64,000 bases of DNA from a virus, in the IMG/VR virus record IMGVR_UViG_3300044720_000021, positions 1-64,000 of that record. One strand, written 5' to 3'. The notes under the pieces are model-generated. The model saw nothing but the letters and a program-made list of their open reading frames with translations, did no database searches and had not been told where the DNA came from. Made by a program: the position numbers and the translations under genes. This document shows, in pieces, positions 1 through 9,012 of this stretch. Position 1 is the first letter of the stretch; every line of letters begins with the position of its first letter.

Positions 1-1620
1 AAAAGGGGGAGCGAGACAGGGCGCGGCCGGTGGGTTTCAGTGCAGCGATGCCGGATTGTCAAGGACACACAAAAGCGAAGCGGCGAAGTGTGGGTGTTCG
101 GTGAGCGCGGGGACATCGGCTTCGTCAGCACCGCCGTTGATCCGACGATTCGCTCCTGGAAGCGCCGGCCGCTCAGGATCATCACGAGCTCTGACGCGAA
201 GAACCGAAAGGAGGCGCGCGAGGAAGCGTGGGAGGAGATCTTCGAGGGCAAGGTCGGCGCTCTCGAAATCGAACTGACAATCCCTTACGAGGGCACGATC
301 ATTCGTCAGAACCACATGGCGATGGTCAACATCGGCTCCATCGGCTTGACCGGGATTTTCTATGTGGTGGGTGTGAGCCTGTCGGGTGGGCTTGACGGCT
401 ACACGCAGACGGTGAGGATGCGCGAGAAGAACTACGCGATCTCCCGGCGCGCACCTTCCGACCCGGAGCTCCTGAAGGATCCGGGTGATCAGGCAAGCCT
501 TGGCGATGTCGGTACAGGCTTGGGGACAGCGCTCGGCAATGCGGGCGTCAGGTGGGCGCAGTCCTTCGCTTCTGCCGCCCGAGAATTTCATGGGGGGTGG
601 GACTACGCAACCTTCCTCGGCGTCCTGCTTGCCATGTGCGACAAGGAGACAGGGTTCCGCAACGTGCGCCAAACCGGAGACACGGAGTGGTATCCGGCAC
701 CGGACAGCTTCGGCACGGGCGTGCATGGAGACGCAGCTTTTCATAAATGGAAAGAGACTTTTGCTAACAAGGCAGGCAACCCACTCAACCCCCTCGGGGA
801 TGAGGAGGCCGGTACCGGGCCGATGCAGTTGACCACGCCAGCGTTCAAGGTGTGGGCGGACGAGTACGGAGGAAAATCTGACGAGTATTCCGGTGGGCGT
901 TGGGTGCCACAGGCGAACATCAGAGCCGGCGCTCGTGTGTTCGCAGGCAAGCTGTCCGGGCTCGACCCTCACAAGGACTCGAACATCTGGATCGGCGTCG
1001 AGAGGTACAATGGTGCGGGCGCGAAGGCAGTCGCCTATGCGGCCGATGTCAGGAAGCGGTACGAACAGAAGTTCAAGGAGACGGTGACAGAGGTTGTTGA
1101 TTCAGCAACCGTCATCCCTGGTGGTGAAAAGACTGAATACACGGTCAAGGACGCGAATGGCAATGGCTTTGAAGTCAGAGTTCCGGTCAACGCTCCTGCC
1201 GATGTAAAGGTTTTCATCAACTACCTGATTCGTCAGCTTGGCAAGCCCTATGGGTGGGGCGACGAGGGGCCGGGGTCGTTCGACTGCTCGGGGCTGATCA
1301 TCGCTGCCTCGAAACACGCCGGGAACAATCTTATTTTCAGCAACTCGACTCGGCCAACCACCTACTCGCTCGACACGAACAGCAGCTTGCAGAAGATCAC
1401 GAAGGATTCACTTCTGCCGGGAGACTTGGTACTGTTCGCCCGAGGCGGCGACGTTCATCACGTCGGCATCTACTTGAACGACGGGCACATGATCCATGCT
1501 CCCAAGCCCGGTGACGTGGTGAAAATTTCATCTATCAACTCGTCCTACTACATCAACGAGTGGCACGGAGCTCGTCGCATCTTCGACTGGCAGGGTCGCG
1601 GTCGAACTAGCGGAGACTGA
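1..1620 (+). CDS. Baseplate hub protein with lytic transglycosylase and NlpC/P60 domains (5' truncated)
   Basis: The frame is open to the first base of the window, so the N-terminus lies outside; GTG at 40 is only an internal codon or alternative start. The first ~140 visible residues look like the end of a tail hub (XkdQ/gpD-like) domain. Residues ~185-345 (from 40) resemble a soluble lytic transglycosylase, with catalytic Glu plausible in DKETGF. Residues ~385-520 are NlpC/P60: Cys in FDCSG, His in HHVGIYL and His in MIHAP form the expected triad. The protein would sit at the tail tip and cut glycan and peptide during DNA entry. It is the first of six consecutive baseplate genes. Domain calls are firm; the hub role is inferred from position. 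Confidence 0.85.
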   Translation, partial: KRGSETGRGRWVSVQRCRIVKDTQKRSGEVWVFGERGDIGFVSTAVDPTIRSWKRRPLRIITSSDAKNRKEAREEAWEEIFEGKVGALEIELTIPYEGTIIRQNHMAMVNIGSIGLTGIFYVVGVSLSGGLDGYTQTVRMREKNYAISRRAPSDPELLKDPGDQASLGDVGTGLGTALGNAGVRWAQSFASAAREFHGGWDYATFLGVLLAMCDKETGFRNVRQTGDTEWYPAPDSFGTGVHGDAAFHKWKETFANKAGNPLNPLGDEEAGTGPMQLTTPAFKVWADEYGGKSDEYSGGRWVPQANIRAGARVFAGKLSGLDPHKDSNIWIGVERYNGAGAKAVAYAADVRKRYEQKFKETVTEVVDSATVIPGGEKTEYTVKDANGNGFEVRVPVNAPADVKVFINYLIRQLGKPYGWGDEGPGSFDCSGLIIAASKHAGNNLIFSNSTRPTTYSLDTNSSLQKITKDSLLPGDLVLFARGGDVHHVGIYLNDGHMIHAPKPGDVVKISSINSSYYINEWHGARRIFDWQGRGRTSGD

Positions 1621-1621
1621 A

Positions 1622-1957
1622 ATGCTGACTGACGCTGACCAAAACACGATTTACGCAATGATCGAGCGGGCCATCCCCGCCGATACCATCGTCTATGGGA
1701 AAGTGATCTCCCGAGACGAGCGGAAGGGTCTGATCAAGCTGAAGGAATTCGGTGATCAGTGGATCCCTCTCGTCGGCTTTCGAGGGACAGCGAAAATCCA
1801 TGACGACAACGGCACCAATGTCAAAGTGAAAACCGTGAAGATCACACCTGAAGTCCCGAAGATCGGGGAGACGGTCGTGGTGCTGCGTCAGTTCGGCACC
1901 CGTCGTCTGCCCAAGTGTGTTGGCGTGATTCTCTCGACCGGCAACTACGTGAGCTAG
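1622..1957 (+). CDS. Baseplate protein, DUF2577/XkdR-like
   Basis: 111 residues, ATG one base after the hub stop codon. The predicted beta-rich sequence, with a cluster around GKVISRDERKGLIKLK and a C-terminal VVVLRQFGTRR, resembles the small baseplate protein (DUF2577, PBSX XkdR) that in contractile-tail phages always follows the hub gene. No catalytic motif is visible. Assignment rests mainly on size and on its place between hub and gp25-like genes. Confidence 0.55.
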   Translation: MLTDADQNTIYAMIERAIPADTIVYGKVISRDERKGLIKLKEFGDQWIPLVGFRGTAKIHDDNGTNVKVKTVKITPEVPKIGETVVVLRQFGTRRLPKCVGVILSTGNYVS

Positions 1958-1964
1958 GAGCAGC

Positions 1965-2372
1965 ATGGCGTTCGACATCGCAGTGGATTTCAAGAGGGGT
2001 GGAGACTTGGTTTTCACTCCGAACCTGGACTACCAGGGTGTGCGCGGCGAGCAAGTGGTTGCGCAGCGAATCATGCTCAGGCTGATGGTCGAGCGCGGTT
2101 GGATCGGAGATCCCACAGATGCCCTTGGCAGCCGGCTGAGAGACGCGCTCCATCTGCCTCGCGAGCGTGCGCTTCAGGAGCTCCGTCTGTACGTCGAGGA
2201 GGCGCTTGCGCCTATGAACGACGTGACGATCATGGACGTTGAGATCGAGCAGGATGAAAATGATGCGCGTAGCGTCAGGGTCATCCTCAGCTACGCGGTG
2301 ATCGAGCCCGGTGAACAGCCGGCGTTGGACATTCAAGTTCAGGAACGACTGACAATCGATATTCCCGTCTAA
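1965..2372 (+). CDS. Baseplate wedge protein, gp25/DUF2634-like
   Basis: 135 residues, ATG after GGAGCAG. It carries the gp25-like pattern: an N-terminal VDFKRGGDLVFTPN segment, a middle helix with RIMLRLMVERGWIGDPT, and a C-terminal paired-strand region ending in a VQERLTIDIPV strand. gp25-like proteins join baseplate J in the wedge and prime sheath assembly. The next gene is baseplate J, the canonical order. Confidence 0.7.
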   Translation: MAFDIAVDFKRGGDLVFTPNLDYQGVRGEQVVAQRIMLRLMVERGWIGDPTDALGSRLRDALHLPRERALQELRLYVEEALAPMNDVTIMDVEIEQDENDARSVRVILSYAVIEPGEQPALDIQVQERLTIDIPV

Positions 2373-2385
2373 GGAGGGGGTGAAA

Positions 2386-3795
2386 ATGAGTTCTGTCGAA
2401 GCCGAAGTCATCTACCGCAACAAGGAGCAAATTGTTGCTTCGCTGATCGCGGCGATGATGTCGCGCATCCCCGATATTTGGACGGAGGAGGACGGTGTTT
2501 TCAGGCTACTCACCGAAGTGTTCGGTGGAGAGGCTGAAGGCGTCTATCTGGCTAACCAACTTCTTCGTGACGACATGTTCATCACGACGGCCACTCGTGT
2601 CGCCTTGCGTCGGCATGGCGAGGAGTTCGGGCAGCAGATCAAGGCTGGAACGAAGGCGACTGGAACTCTGCTCTTTTCAGGAGAGGGAGGAACGTTCATT
2701 CCGACCGGATCTCAGGTCGCTTCGGATCCGGGCGCAGGAGATCTCCTCTACTACCTGACGACCGCAGACGGCACGATTCCCAACCCAGGCGACCCTGGCG
2801 CTCTCACGTCCGCTGACGGCGGCGCAGGAGCTCTCGGAGCGGGCACCTACGAATACGTCGTGACCTTCGTGACCGCAGGTGGCGAGACACTTCCTGGAAT
2901 CGAGTCAACGCCGCTCGTGCTCGGCGCGGCAAAGCAGATCAGCTTGACTGCCATCCCGCTCGGTGGCCCTGGGACGACGGCGAGGAAAATCTACCGCTCG
3001 AAGGATGGCGGTGCCTACGCTCTCGTGACCACGCTCGCCAATAACGTGACAGTGGTTTTCACTGACAACGTGGCGGCTCCGGTCGGAGATCCCCCGTCTG
3101 TCGGCACCGCAGAGCGTGTGACGGTGGCCGGCGAGGCTGAGGAGTCTGGAACGGCATACAACGCAATCATCGGTTCGATCACAGAGCTCTCCGATGTTCC
3201 TGACGGAGTGACCGACGTGACCAACCCAACAGCATTTTCAGGCGGCGGGGATGACGAGGAGATGGAGGACTTCCGAGTCCGATTGCTCGACTTCCTGCGC
3301 AACCCCAAGACGGGCTCGCCCTCCGACATGGAGGCATGGGCTGAGGAGATCGAGGGAGTCGATACCGCCACCGCGTTCAACAACGACAACAACGGCGTTG
3401 CGACGAACGGACACATCACCATCCGCATCGCAGGCCCGGATGGATCGATTCCAGGATCCCCGGTGATTGATGCCGTGCTCGCGCACCTTCAGAGCAAGGC
3501 GATCTCGGGCGTGACTGTCCACGTACACACCTTCACTCCGGTGAGCACCGCTGTCACGGTGACAATCACTTTGGAGTCGGGTTACGTGCTCGCAGACGTG
3601 ACGCCGGCAGTGCAGGATGCGATCGAGGACTACATCAACAACGTTCCGGTGGGCGGCACCGTCTACATGGCAGGACTGATCGATGCTGTGTTCGGACTCC
3701 CCGGAGTGAAAACCGTCGTGCTCAACACCCCCGCAACCGATCAGACGGCAACCGCTACGCAGAAGCGGACTCCTGGCGTCATCACGGTGAACTAG
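2386..3795 (+). CDS. Baseplate J-like protein
   Basis: 469 residues from ATG 2386. AAGGAGGGGG (2371-2380) sits right against the GTG at 2380 but well spaced for this ATG, hence the choice. The ends match the baseplate J family: the N-terminal half has RVALRRHGEEFGQQIKAGTKATGTLLFSG and the C-terminal half GGGDDEEMEDFRVRLLDFLRNP followed by SGVTVHV and VPVGGTVYMAGLIDAV. A Gly/Thr-rich Fn3-like insertion occupies about residues 125-245. The product forms the wedge ring around the hub. Confidence 0.88.
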   Translation: MSSVEAEVIYRNKEQIVASLIAAMMSRIPDIWTEEDGVFRLLTEVFGGEAEGVYLANQLLRDDMFITTATRVALRRHGEEFGQQIKAGTKATGTLLFSGEGGTFIPTGSQVASDPGAGDLLYYLTTADGTIPNPGDPGALTSADGGAGALGAGTYEYVVTFVTAGGETLPGIESTPLVLGAAKQISLTAIPLGGPGTTARKIYRSKDGGAYALVTTLANNVTVVFTDNVAAPVGDPPSVGTAERVTVAGEAEESGTAYNAIIGSITELSDVPDGVTDVTNPTAFSGGGDDEEMEDFRVRLLDFLRNPKTGSPSDMEAWAEEIEGVDTATAFNNDNNGVATNGHITIRIAGPDGSIPGSPVIDAVLAHLQSKAISGVTVHVHTFTPVSTAVTVTITLESGYVLADVTPAVQDAIEDYINNVPVGGTVYMAGLIDAVFGLPGVKTVVLNTPATDQTATATQKRTPGVITVN

Positions 3796-3796
3796 T

Positions 3797-5056
3797 ATGG
3801 CGCAGCCTGCACTCCCCGCTGAGGGTACATACGGCGAGATCGAACAGAATTTCATCGAGAACTCGCCGCCTGGGCTCTGGCCTGACAATCAGGACTCCAA
3901 CTTCGGTCAGCTTCGCAAGGTGCTCCTGGAACCGCTTCAGGAGTGTAGTGACAAGCTGACGGTTCTCGACTTGGAGATGTACGCAGCGACGGCTGAAATA
4001 TATCTGTCGCTGTGGGAGCAGGAGTTGAACCTGCCCATCGCACCCACAGGCAAGACTCCGCAGAACCGGCGGGACGTGATCGCATCGAAGTTGGTCTATG
4101 GGCCGTTCACGAGGACGAGACTCAATGCGCTGATCGAGTCTTTCATCGTGACGACATTCGGCTCTGCCGCTTCGCTGACGCCGGAAGGGCTCGCTCTCGA
4201 TGCTGGCGGCATCCCCCTCTTTTCAGGGGTGTCGTCGTTGGCCGATGCCTACCGAATCTACGAGGACATCAGAAACTACAGCTTCGAGCTCTGGATCAAG
4301 AGCGCCGTCACACCGGACATGTCCTCTCTGACGCGAGAGCTCACGCGGATCGTTCCGGGTGGGCACAGCTACACGATCGACAACACCAAAACCAATGTGC
4401 TCGATTACGCACGGACAGTTCGCAACAAGCAACCGAACGCGTTTTTCAGGCTCGGGCCTGACGCAAACGACACGTCGGGCTATGCAAATCACGGCACGCT
4501 CAACGGCACCCATGCTCTCGTCTCCTCTCCGGGCCTGCTCGCGCACACAGACGTGGCAGGTGCCAACGGGGCTCGGGACTTCGATGGCGCGAGCGGCTAT
4601 GTCTCGGTGCCCGACGCTCCTCAGCTTGATCTCGGTGATCACCTGACAATCGAGTTCTTGGCGCGGCCGGATGCAATCGGCGCGGTGATGCGGGTGGTGG
4701 ATAAGGGAGCGAATGCCTACTCCGTCTACATCAACGCAACAGGGGCCGTCGTGTTCGAGCAGAAGGGCGTCGGCACCATTGCTGCGTCAACGATCAACCT
4801 CGTGGCCGGCACGATCTACTACGTCGAGGTCAAGAAGTCCGGGCCTCTAGTGAAAATCCTAATCGACGACGTTGACAGAACCGGCACGGTCGTGAACAGG
4901 ACGCTGGTGGATACAGCAACGGCTCTGAACATCGGACGTAACGTCTCAGGTGGAGAGTTTTTCAACGGCGCGCTCGATGAAGTAGCTCTCTACGATCTGC
5001 GTCTGACGGCTGACGAGAGCACAAGCAACTACAAGACCGCCAAGAACATCGCCTGA
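3797..5056 (+). CDS. YmfQ-like (DUF2313) baseplate protein fused to a LamG/concanavalin-like domain
   Basis: 419 residues. The N-terminal ~200 residues follow the YmfQ/DUF2313 pattern of Mu-like baseplates (LEMYAATAEIYLSLWEQELNLPIAPTG is split here only for description), including the helical RRDVIASKLV stretch. From about residue 215 to the end there is a LamG/concanavalin-type sandwich: FRLGPDANDTSGYANHGTLN, then ARDFDGASGYVSVPD and a closing GALDEVALYDLRL. The fusion suggests a baseplate arm with a built-in glycan-binding module, perhaps for first contact with the cell wall. Confidence 0.75.
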   Translation: MAQPALPAEGTYGEIEQNFIENSPPGLWPDNQDSNFGQLRKVLLEPLQECSDKLTVLDLEMYAATAEIYLSLWEQELNLPIAPTGKTPQNRRDVIASKLVYGPFTRTRLNALIESFIVTTFGSAASLTPEGLALDAGGIPLFSGVSSLADAYRIYEDIRNYSFELWIKSAVTPDMSSLTRELTRIVPGGHSYTIDNTKTNVLDYARTVRNKQPNAFFRLGPDANDTSGYANHGTLNGTHALVSSPGLLAHTDVAGANGARDFDGASGYVSVPDAPQLDLGDHLTIEFLARPDAIGAVMRVVDKGANAYSVYINATGAVVFEQKGVGTIAASTINLVAGTIYYVEVKKSGPLVKILIDDVDRTGTVVNRTLVDTATALNIGRNVSGGEFFNGALDEVALYDLRLTADESTSNYKTAKNIA

Positions 5057-5068
5057 AAGGGGTGAAAA

Positions 5069-6076
5069 TTGATTAGGTACAAGTCATTCGAGGCTACCGG
5101 AATCGCCCCCAACGGCAAGCTGTATGCGGGCGACCTGAATGGAATTCAGGACGCGGCAGCCGCACTGGCGGACTTCACGCAGCAGATCGATCTCGGCACA
5201 CTCAGAATCGGTGAGGCCGGACTGACACTCTCGAAGTTCGGCACGGCAGAGGCGCAACTTGCAGGCCATCTGCGTGTGACGAAAATCCTTCGAGGATTGG
5301 AAGGGATCATCCCCGGTGCCTTCACGACCACGCAGAGGGATGCCATCGCTGCGGGTGGTGCTCCCTACGGCCTCGGGATCATCAACACGACCAAGAACAA
5401 GTGGGAGTGGAACACGGGCTCAGACGGAGCTCGCGTGTGGGCACCGTTCGGAATCGACTCAGGTGTTGGCACCCTCGCGTTGCGACCGGCTGCAAACGCA
5501 GTCACTCCGGGCTCGATCTACTTCGCGACCGATCAGGTGGTTGAGTACGTCAGCGACGGATCCTCTTGGTTCCGCAAGGGGTTGCCGGCGGGTGCAACGT
5601 GCGCATGGTTCGGCGCAGCGGCTCCAACAGGATGGGTGAAATACGACGGCACCAACCTCCCATCGTCCACGGGCATCTACGCAGACCTTGCGACACATCT
5701 GGGTGGCGTTGCGACAGTGGACACACAGGGTCGAACGATCTTCGGGCAGGGGACGCACGCCGACGTTGACACGGTGAAAACCGACAACGATGGCTTGGCC
5801 GTAGGTTTGCGTCGTCCGAAGCACAAGACGAGCATCACCGACCCTGGCCATCGGACGGACTTCGAGTATTCGGACAGCGGAGTGACCTTCACGGGCCTCA
5901 CCAACCGTCCCCGAATTGCTTGGAGCACGGCGTCGGACGTGAACAACCTTCTCGGTACGATCCCGGAATCCGATCGAGCGGCTACCCTGACCGGGATCAC
6001 GGCTGGCCCACAGACCGGAAACGAGCCCACAGACACGGTGCCGTACACCGTGGGGCTCTTTATCGCAAAGCTGTAA
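5069..6076 (+). CDS. Tail fibre / collar-domain protein
   Basis: 335 residues from TTG 5069, behind AAAGGGG and a TGAAAA site. The C-terminal third has the phage tail collar signature: GATCAWFGAAAPTGWVKYDG, then LATHLGGVATVDTQGRTIFG and late-strand residues ending in DTVPYTVGLFIAKL. The middle part (about 95-170) looks like a short intertwined-strand shaft. It lies directly after the YmfQ-like gene, the usual place of the receptor-binding fibre. No separate chaperone gene follows. Confidence 0.72.
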   Translation: MIRYKSFEATGIAPNGKLYAGDLNGIQDAAAALADFTQQIDLGTLRIGEAGLTLSKFGTAEAQLAGHLRVTKILRGLEGIIPGAFTTTQRDAIAAGGAPYGLGIINTTKNKWEWNTGSDGARVWAPFGIDSGVGTLALRPAANAVTPGSIYFATDQVVEYVSDGSSWFRKGLPAGATCAWFGAAAPTGWVKYDGTNLPSSTGIYADLATHLGGVATVDTQGRTIFGQGTHADVDTVKTDNDGLAVGLRRPKHKTSITDPGHRTDFEYSDSGVTFTGLTNRPRIAWSTASDVNNLLGTIPESDRAATLTGITAGPQTGNEPTDTVPYTVGLFIAKL

Positions 6077-6098
6077 GTGAAAAAAGGAGGGCGGGAAC

Positions 6099-6338
6099 AT
6101 GGCACAGCAAATGAACATGAATCAAGCGCTCGTCGTACTTGGCGAGTTCGCACTGAAAAACCGGCTACTCGAAGATCAACTCGAATCGACAGAGGAGACG
6201 CTGCTTGCAAAGACTCTGGAATTCGAAACAGAGAAGGAGAAGGCCGAAGCACTGGCAAGTGAAAAGCGCATTCTGCTTGCAGACATAGCGGAACAGCGCG
6301 AGGAGATTGAAAATCTGAAAGGAGGGCGGGAAACATGA
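6099..6338 (+). CDS. Small coiled-coil protein
   Basis: 79 residues, ATG behind AAAGGAGGGCGG. Apart from the first ten residues the sequence is a continuous heptad-like helix rich in Glu, Leu and Lys, ending in EEIENLKGGRET. It overlaps the endolysin gene by four bases and lies between fibre and lysis genes. Could be a fibre-assembly helper or a lysis regulator; no family recognised. Confidence 0.6.
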   Translation: MAQQMNMNQALVVLGEFALKNRLLEDQLESTEETLLAKTLEFETEKEKAEALASEKRILLADIAEQREEIENLKGGRET

Positions 6339-6961
6339 GCGTCACCAAAGCAGAGTTCCGATGGCGGGTGTGGGTTCTAGGGGAGGGCGAGTTCGCGGCC
6401 AAAGGGCCACGCTCGAAGCCACGCCCGGATTTCGGTTTCGGCGGCAAGGGGCAGAAGCCTGTGCCTAAGCCGTGGTTCAAGAGGTTGGGGGAGTTCGTTG
6501 CCAAGCGCGAGAAGGACTTCGAGCCCAAGCCCGAGGCTCCTCCCAAGGACGATCCACTGAAAAGACCGGGCATGATCTCGGAGCACTTCAACGTGCGCGA
6601 GTTCGACTGCCACGACGGCAGGAGGGTGCCCAAGGCTGCCGAGCCCGCTCTTGTCAGACTCGCGGTGCAGTTCCTCGAACCGATGCGGAAGAAGTTCGGG
6701 CCTGCGCGGGTGCTCTCGGGCTATCGGCACAAGGCGTACAACCGCAGCATTGGCGGTGCGCTTTTCAGTCAGCACGACTATGACGACGATCCCACGACGG
6801 TCGCTGCGGATCTGACCTTCGCGAAGGGCTCGCCGGCACAGTGGGCGGCTGAAGCGAGGCGGCTCTCTGACCGACTTGGCTTCGGCGGTGTGGGCGAGTA
6901 CCGCAACTCGGGCTTCGTCCACATGGACAACCGCCGTTACAAGGCTCGTTGGAGCGGCTGA
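6335..6961 (+). CDS. Endolysin, peptidase M15-type
   Basis: 208 residues. The N-terminal ~85 residues are Pro/Lys/Gly-rich and low in complexity, possibly a wall-binding or targeting segment. Residues ~95-205 form an M15 zinc peptidase: zinc ligands are likely His in LFSQHDYDDD, Asp in VAADLTF and His in SGFVHMDNR, with VLSGYRHKAYN upstream. M15 enzymes cut peptidoglycan stem peptides. Four membrane-protein genes follow, defining the lysis cassette. Overlaps 6099-6338 by four bases. Confidence 0.8.
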   Translation: MSVTKAEFRWRVWVLGEGEFAAKGPRSKPRPDFGFGGKGQKPVPKPWFKRLGEFVAKREKDFEPKPEAPPKDDPLKRPGMISEHFNVREFDCHDGRRVPKAAEPALVRLAVQFLEPMRKKFGPARVLSGYRHKAYNRSIGGALFSQHDYDDDPTTVAADLTFAKGSPAQWAAEARRLSDRLGFGGVGEYRNSGFVHMDNRRYKARWSG

Positions 6962-6966
6962 TTTTC

Positions 6967-7248
6967 ATGGACTTCCTTATTGGGGCGGCGGCAGAGATCC
7001 AGTGGATCGACACGATCCTCCGGGGCGGGTTTGCCGCCGCCCTCCTCTACGTCTTGTGGGGAGGTCACAAGGGGTGGTGGGTGTATGGGAAGGATCATCG
7101 AGCAGCACTAGCTGAAAAAGACAGGCAACTTGCCGACCTGGAAATGCGGCACGACAGGTTGCGGGATGAAAAAGACGCCTGGATGCAGACGGCGTTGAAA
7201 TCGGCTGGCGTAGCCTTCGCGTTGACCGAAGGAAAGGGCCAACAGTGA
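6967..7248 (+). CDS. Membrane protein with cytoplasmic coiled coil (holin-like)
   Basis: 93 residues from ATG 6967, five bases after the endolysin stop; a TTG at 6949 would be an in-frame alternative inside the endolysin gene. One strong membrane segment (LRGGFAAALLYVLWGG) is followed by a charged helix AEKDRQLADLEMRHDRLRDEK. This BhlA/holin-like layout and the position suggest a holin or holin modulator. Confidence 0.6.
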   Translation: MDFLIGAAAEIQWIDTILRGGFAAALLYVLWGGHKGWWVYGKDHRAALAEKDRQLADLEMRHDRLRDEKDAWMQTALKSAGVAFALTEGKGQQ

Positions 7249-7439
7249 AAATTCTTGATCGCTTGCGGCGGCGAGAAGAAAGGAACGCAGTGGAAGATGG
7301 ACATGTCAAGAAGGACGAGCTCGACATGCGTGTCGAGGAGGAAAAACGCACTCGGCGAAAGTTGAATGCGCGGCTGAACTCCATCGAAATCGAGTACGGG
7401 CTCGACATCAAACCCACGAAACTGAAGGAAGTGAATTAG
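7245..7439 (+). CDS. Small charged protein
   Basis: 64 residues from GTG 7245, overlapping the previous stop codon by four bases. Highly charged, predicted helical (RRREERN, RVEEEKRTRRKLN). It has no membrane segment. Translationally coupled to the membrane protein upstream and placed inside the lysis cassette; function unknown. Confidence 0.5.
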   Translation: MKILDRLRRREERNAVEDGHVKKDELDMRVEEEKRTRRKLNARLNSIEIEYGLDIKPTKLKEVN

Positions 7440-7880
7440 GTGAAAATGCTCGGCGCTCTACTGACCAACACCATTGCTGTGCCTGAGCTCCTGTGGACGA
7501 TATTCTGTTCGTTTGCGCTCTACTACGCAGTGCGTGTGACGCGGCGGGCGCGTCGAGCATTGCAGGCACTTCGTGAGGCAGGCATCAACTCCAATCGCGA
7601 GTATGCGGCCATCACGACCATCTTGTTCTATGCCACAGTGTCATTTGTTCTTTTCATGTTCACCTTCATCGGCATAGCGGTGATGTTCGTTCCATCCTCG
7701 AACGACCGGATCCAACCGATCACTTGGTTGGTCACGGGAGTTTTCATTGCAGGTGCAGCGGCTCTGGCGTTGGCGCTCTACATGAACGAGCGCCGGCGCG
7801 AGGGGCTGGAAAAGCGCATCGAGAAACATCTCCTTGACGCAGACGCAAAAGATCACCCTCTACGACGCAATGGCGATTGA
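7440..7880 (+). CDS. Three-span membrane protein in lysis cassette
   Basis: 146 residues from GTG 7440, which has good spacing from AAGGAAG; ATG 7446 is a second possible start. Three membrane segments are visible near residues 10-30 (LLWTIFCSFALYYAV), 58-82 (FYATVSFVLFMFTFIGIAV) and 98-117 (LVTGVFIAGAAALALALYM), then a basic tail. It could be a holin or antiholin. Directly abuts the next gene. Confidence 0.6.
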   Translation: MKMLGALLTNTIAVPELLWTIFCSFALYYAVRVTRRARRALQALREAGINSNREYAAITTILFYATVSFVLFMFTFIGIAVMFVPSSNDRIQPITWLVTGVFIAGAAALALALYMNERRREGLEKRIEKHLLDADAKDHPLRRNGD

Positions 7881-8096
7881 ATGGGCGGGGCACTGCTTTG
7901 GCGCAGGGTTCATGGCTGGCTGACAATCGCTTGGGCAATTCAGTTCTCTCTTGCATTCTGGATTTTCTCTGACCTACAACGAAGCGTTCCGTACTTGGTT
8001 GGCATCAGCATCGCAGCCGCGCTGCTCGGGGAAATGTCCTCGTGGCACGCAGTACGGGTCGAAGTGAAAATGGAGGAAAGGGGTGGTAGGGATTGA
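7881..8096 (+). CDS. Two-span small membrane protein
   Basis: 71 residues, ATG immediately after the previous stop. Two membrane spans (GWLTIAWAIQFSLAFWIF and LVGISIAAALLGEMS) with a charged C-terminus EVKMEERGGRD give a class II holin layout. It is the third consecutive membrane protein in the cassette, and which one is the actual holin cannot be told from sequence. Confidence 0.6.
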   Translation: MGGALLWRRVHGWLTIAWAIQFSLAFWIFSDLQRSVPYLVGISIAAALLGEMSSWHAVRVEVKMEERGGRD

Positions 8097-8098
8097 CA

Positions 8099-8136
8099 AC
8101 TAGCTACGCAGCCTGAAAGGGCGGGCTGTGCCTAGT
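8099..8136 (+). terminator. Hairpin between lysis genes
   Basis: ACTAG at 8099-8103 pairs with CTAGT at 8132-8136, with an inner CAGCC/GGCTG stem. There is no T-tract. It sits 23 bases before the GTG of the secreted lysozyme-like gene and could be a weak terminator or an RNA-processing site. Confidence 0.35.
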
Positions 8137-8158
8137 CAGCTATTAAGGAGTTTTCTAA

Positions 8159-8701
8159 GTGAAAAAACTGCTCGTACTAACCCTCGCCGCCGCCGTGCTC
8201 GGAGGCGGCGTCGGGACATCAGCAGATGCAGCAAGTGAAAACCTGAGATACCCCGACAACAACGCATGGATCAAGCTATGGACAAAACGAGATCAGAGCA
8301 TCTACTCCTCGATCAAAGTGGCCGCGAATATTTTCAGGGTCAGCGAATCGACCTTGCGTGCGGTCAACGGAGGCGAAGGAGGCAACGTCCACCCGGCCAA
8401 ACTTCGGGTGACAATCTGCAACCCGTCGGCTTACGGCGGGATCGGCTGGAACACGCAAGGCTCTGCCGCGTTTGGGCCGTTCCAGTTCATGCTCGACTAC
8501 CGAGGCGCTTGCAACCGGCAGAAAGCCTGGGGCACCTTCGGTTCATACGACGACGCGGCTTTTCAGGAAGCAAAGCGACAAGGCATCTCGGTGCCGTATC
8601 GGTTCAAGCATCCTGCGTCGAACGTCGGGCAAGCACTTACCGCCGCCTACATGATCTCACGCGGCGGGCTGTACGTCCATTGGTGCGCATCCATGTGCTA
8701 G
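8159..8701 (+). CDS. Secreted lysozyme/transglycosylase-like protein
   Basis: 180 residues from GTG 8159 with AAGGAG upstream. The N-terminus MKKLLVLTLAAAVLGGG ending in ADAAS is a clear Sec signal peptide. The mature part resembles small Rpf/lysozyme-like transglycosylases: VSESTLRAVNGGEGG with a possible catalytic Glu, then GSAAFGPFQFM, which is the typical GxxGxxQ-like substrate strand. Cysteines at VTICNP, RGACNR and the end (WCASMC) could form disulphides. Expected to act outside the membrane, either at lysis or as a superinfection-related wall enzyme. Confidence 0.65.
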   Translation: MKKLLVLTLAAAVLGGGVGTSADAASENLRYPDNNAWIKLWTKRDQSIYSSIKVAANIFRVSESTLRAVNGGEGGNVHPAKLRVTICNPSAYGGIGWNTQGSAAFGPFQFMLDYRGACNRQKAWGTFGSYDDAAFQEAKRQGISVPYRFKHPASNVGQALTAAYMISRGGLYVHWCASMC

Positions 8702-8711
8702 GAGGATGAAA

Positions 8712-8996
8712 ATGCCAACACAAAACACCTTGTCCACTCCCGACATCACACCGATCCAGAAACTCGTTGCTGCGGTCGGTGGACTGCTCGTGTCGGGAAT
8801 GCTCCTCGTCAACGCGTTCGACATCTACGACATCAGTGGAGAACAGAGCGCGGCAGTCGTCGGCTTCTGGACGACCATTGGTTCAGTCGTAGTGGTCGCA
8901 GACGCGGTGATTCGCAATGGGCGCGCTCGTGCTCTAGCCGCGAATCCTCCCGCGCAGGCCGTGGACAAGGCAGGCGAGGCAACGATCGCGGGCTGA
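8712..8996 (+). CDS. Holin-like two-span membrane protein
   Basis: 94 residues from ATG 8712; GGAGG (8701-8705) touches an earlier ATG at 8706, so the second ATG is preferred. Spans LVAAVGGLLVSGMLLVNAF and VVGFWTTIGSVVVVADAV are followed by a short polar tail. Size and topology match actinophage holins, and it is the last gene before a strong hairpin. Confidence 0.65.
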   Translation: MPTQNTLSTPDITPIQKLVAAVGGLLVSGMLLVNAFDIYDISGEQSAAVVGFWTTIGSVVVVADAVIRNGRARALAANPPAQAVDKAGEATIAG

Positions 8997-9012
8997 GAGC
9001 TCGCCACAAGGT

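Noticed and set aside
37-972. 311-residue frame on the minus strand
   Set aside because: Lies wholly opposite the hub gene, has no ribosome-binding site and Arg/His-rich shadow composition.
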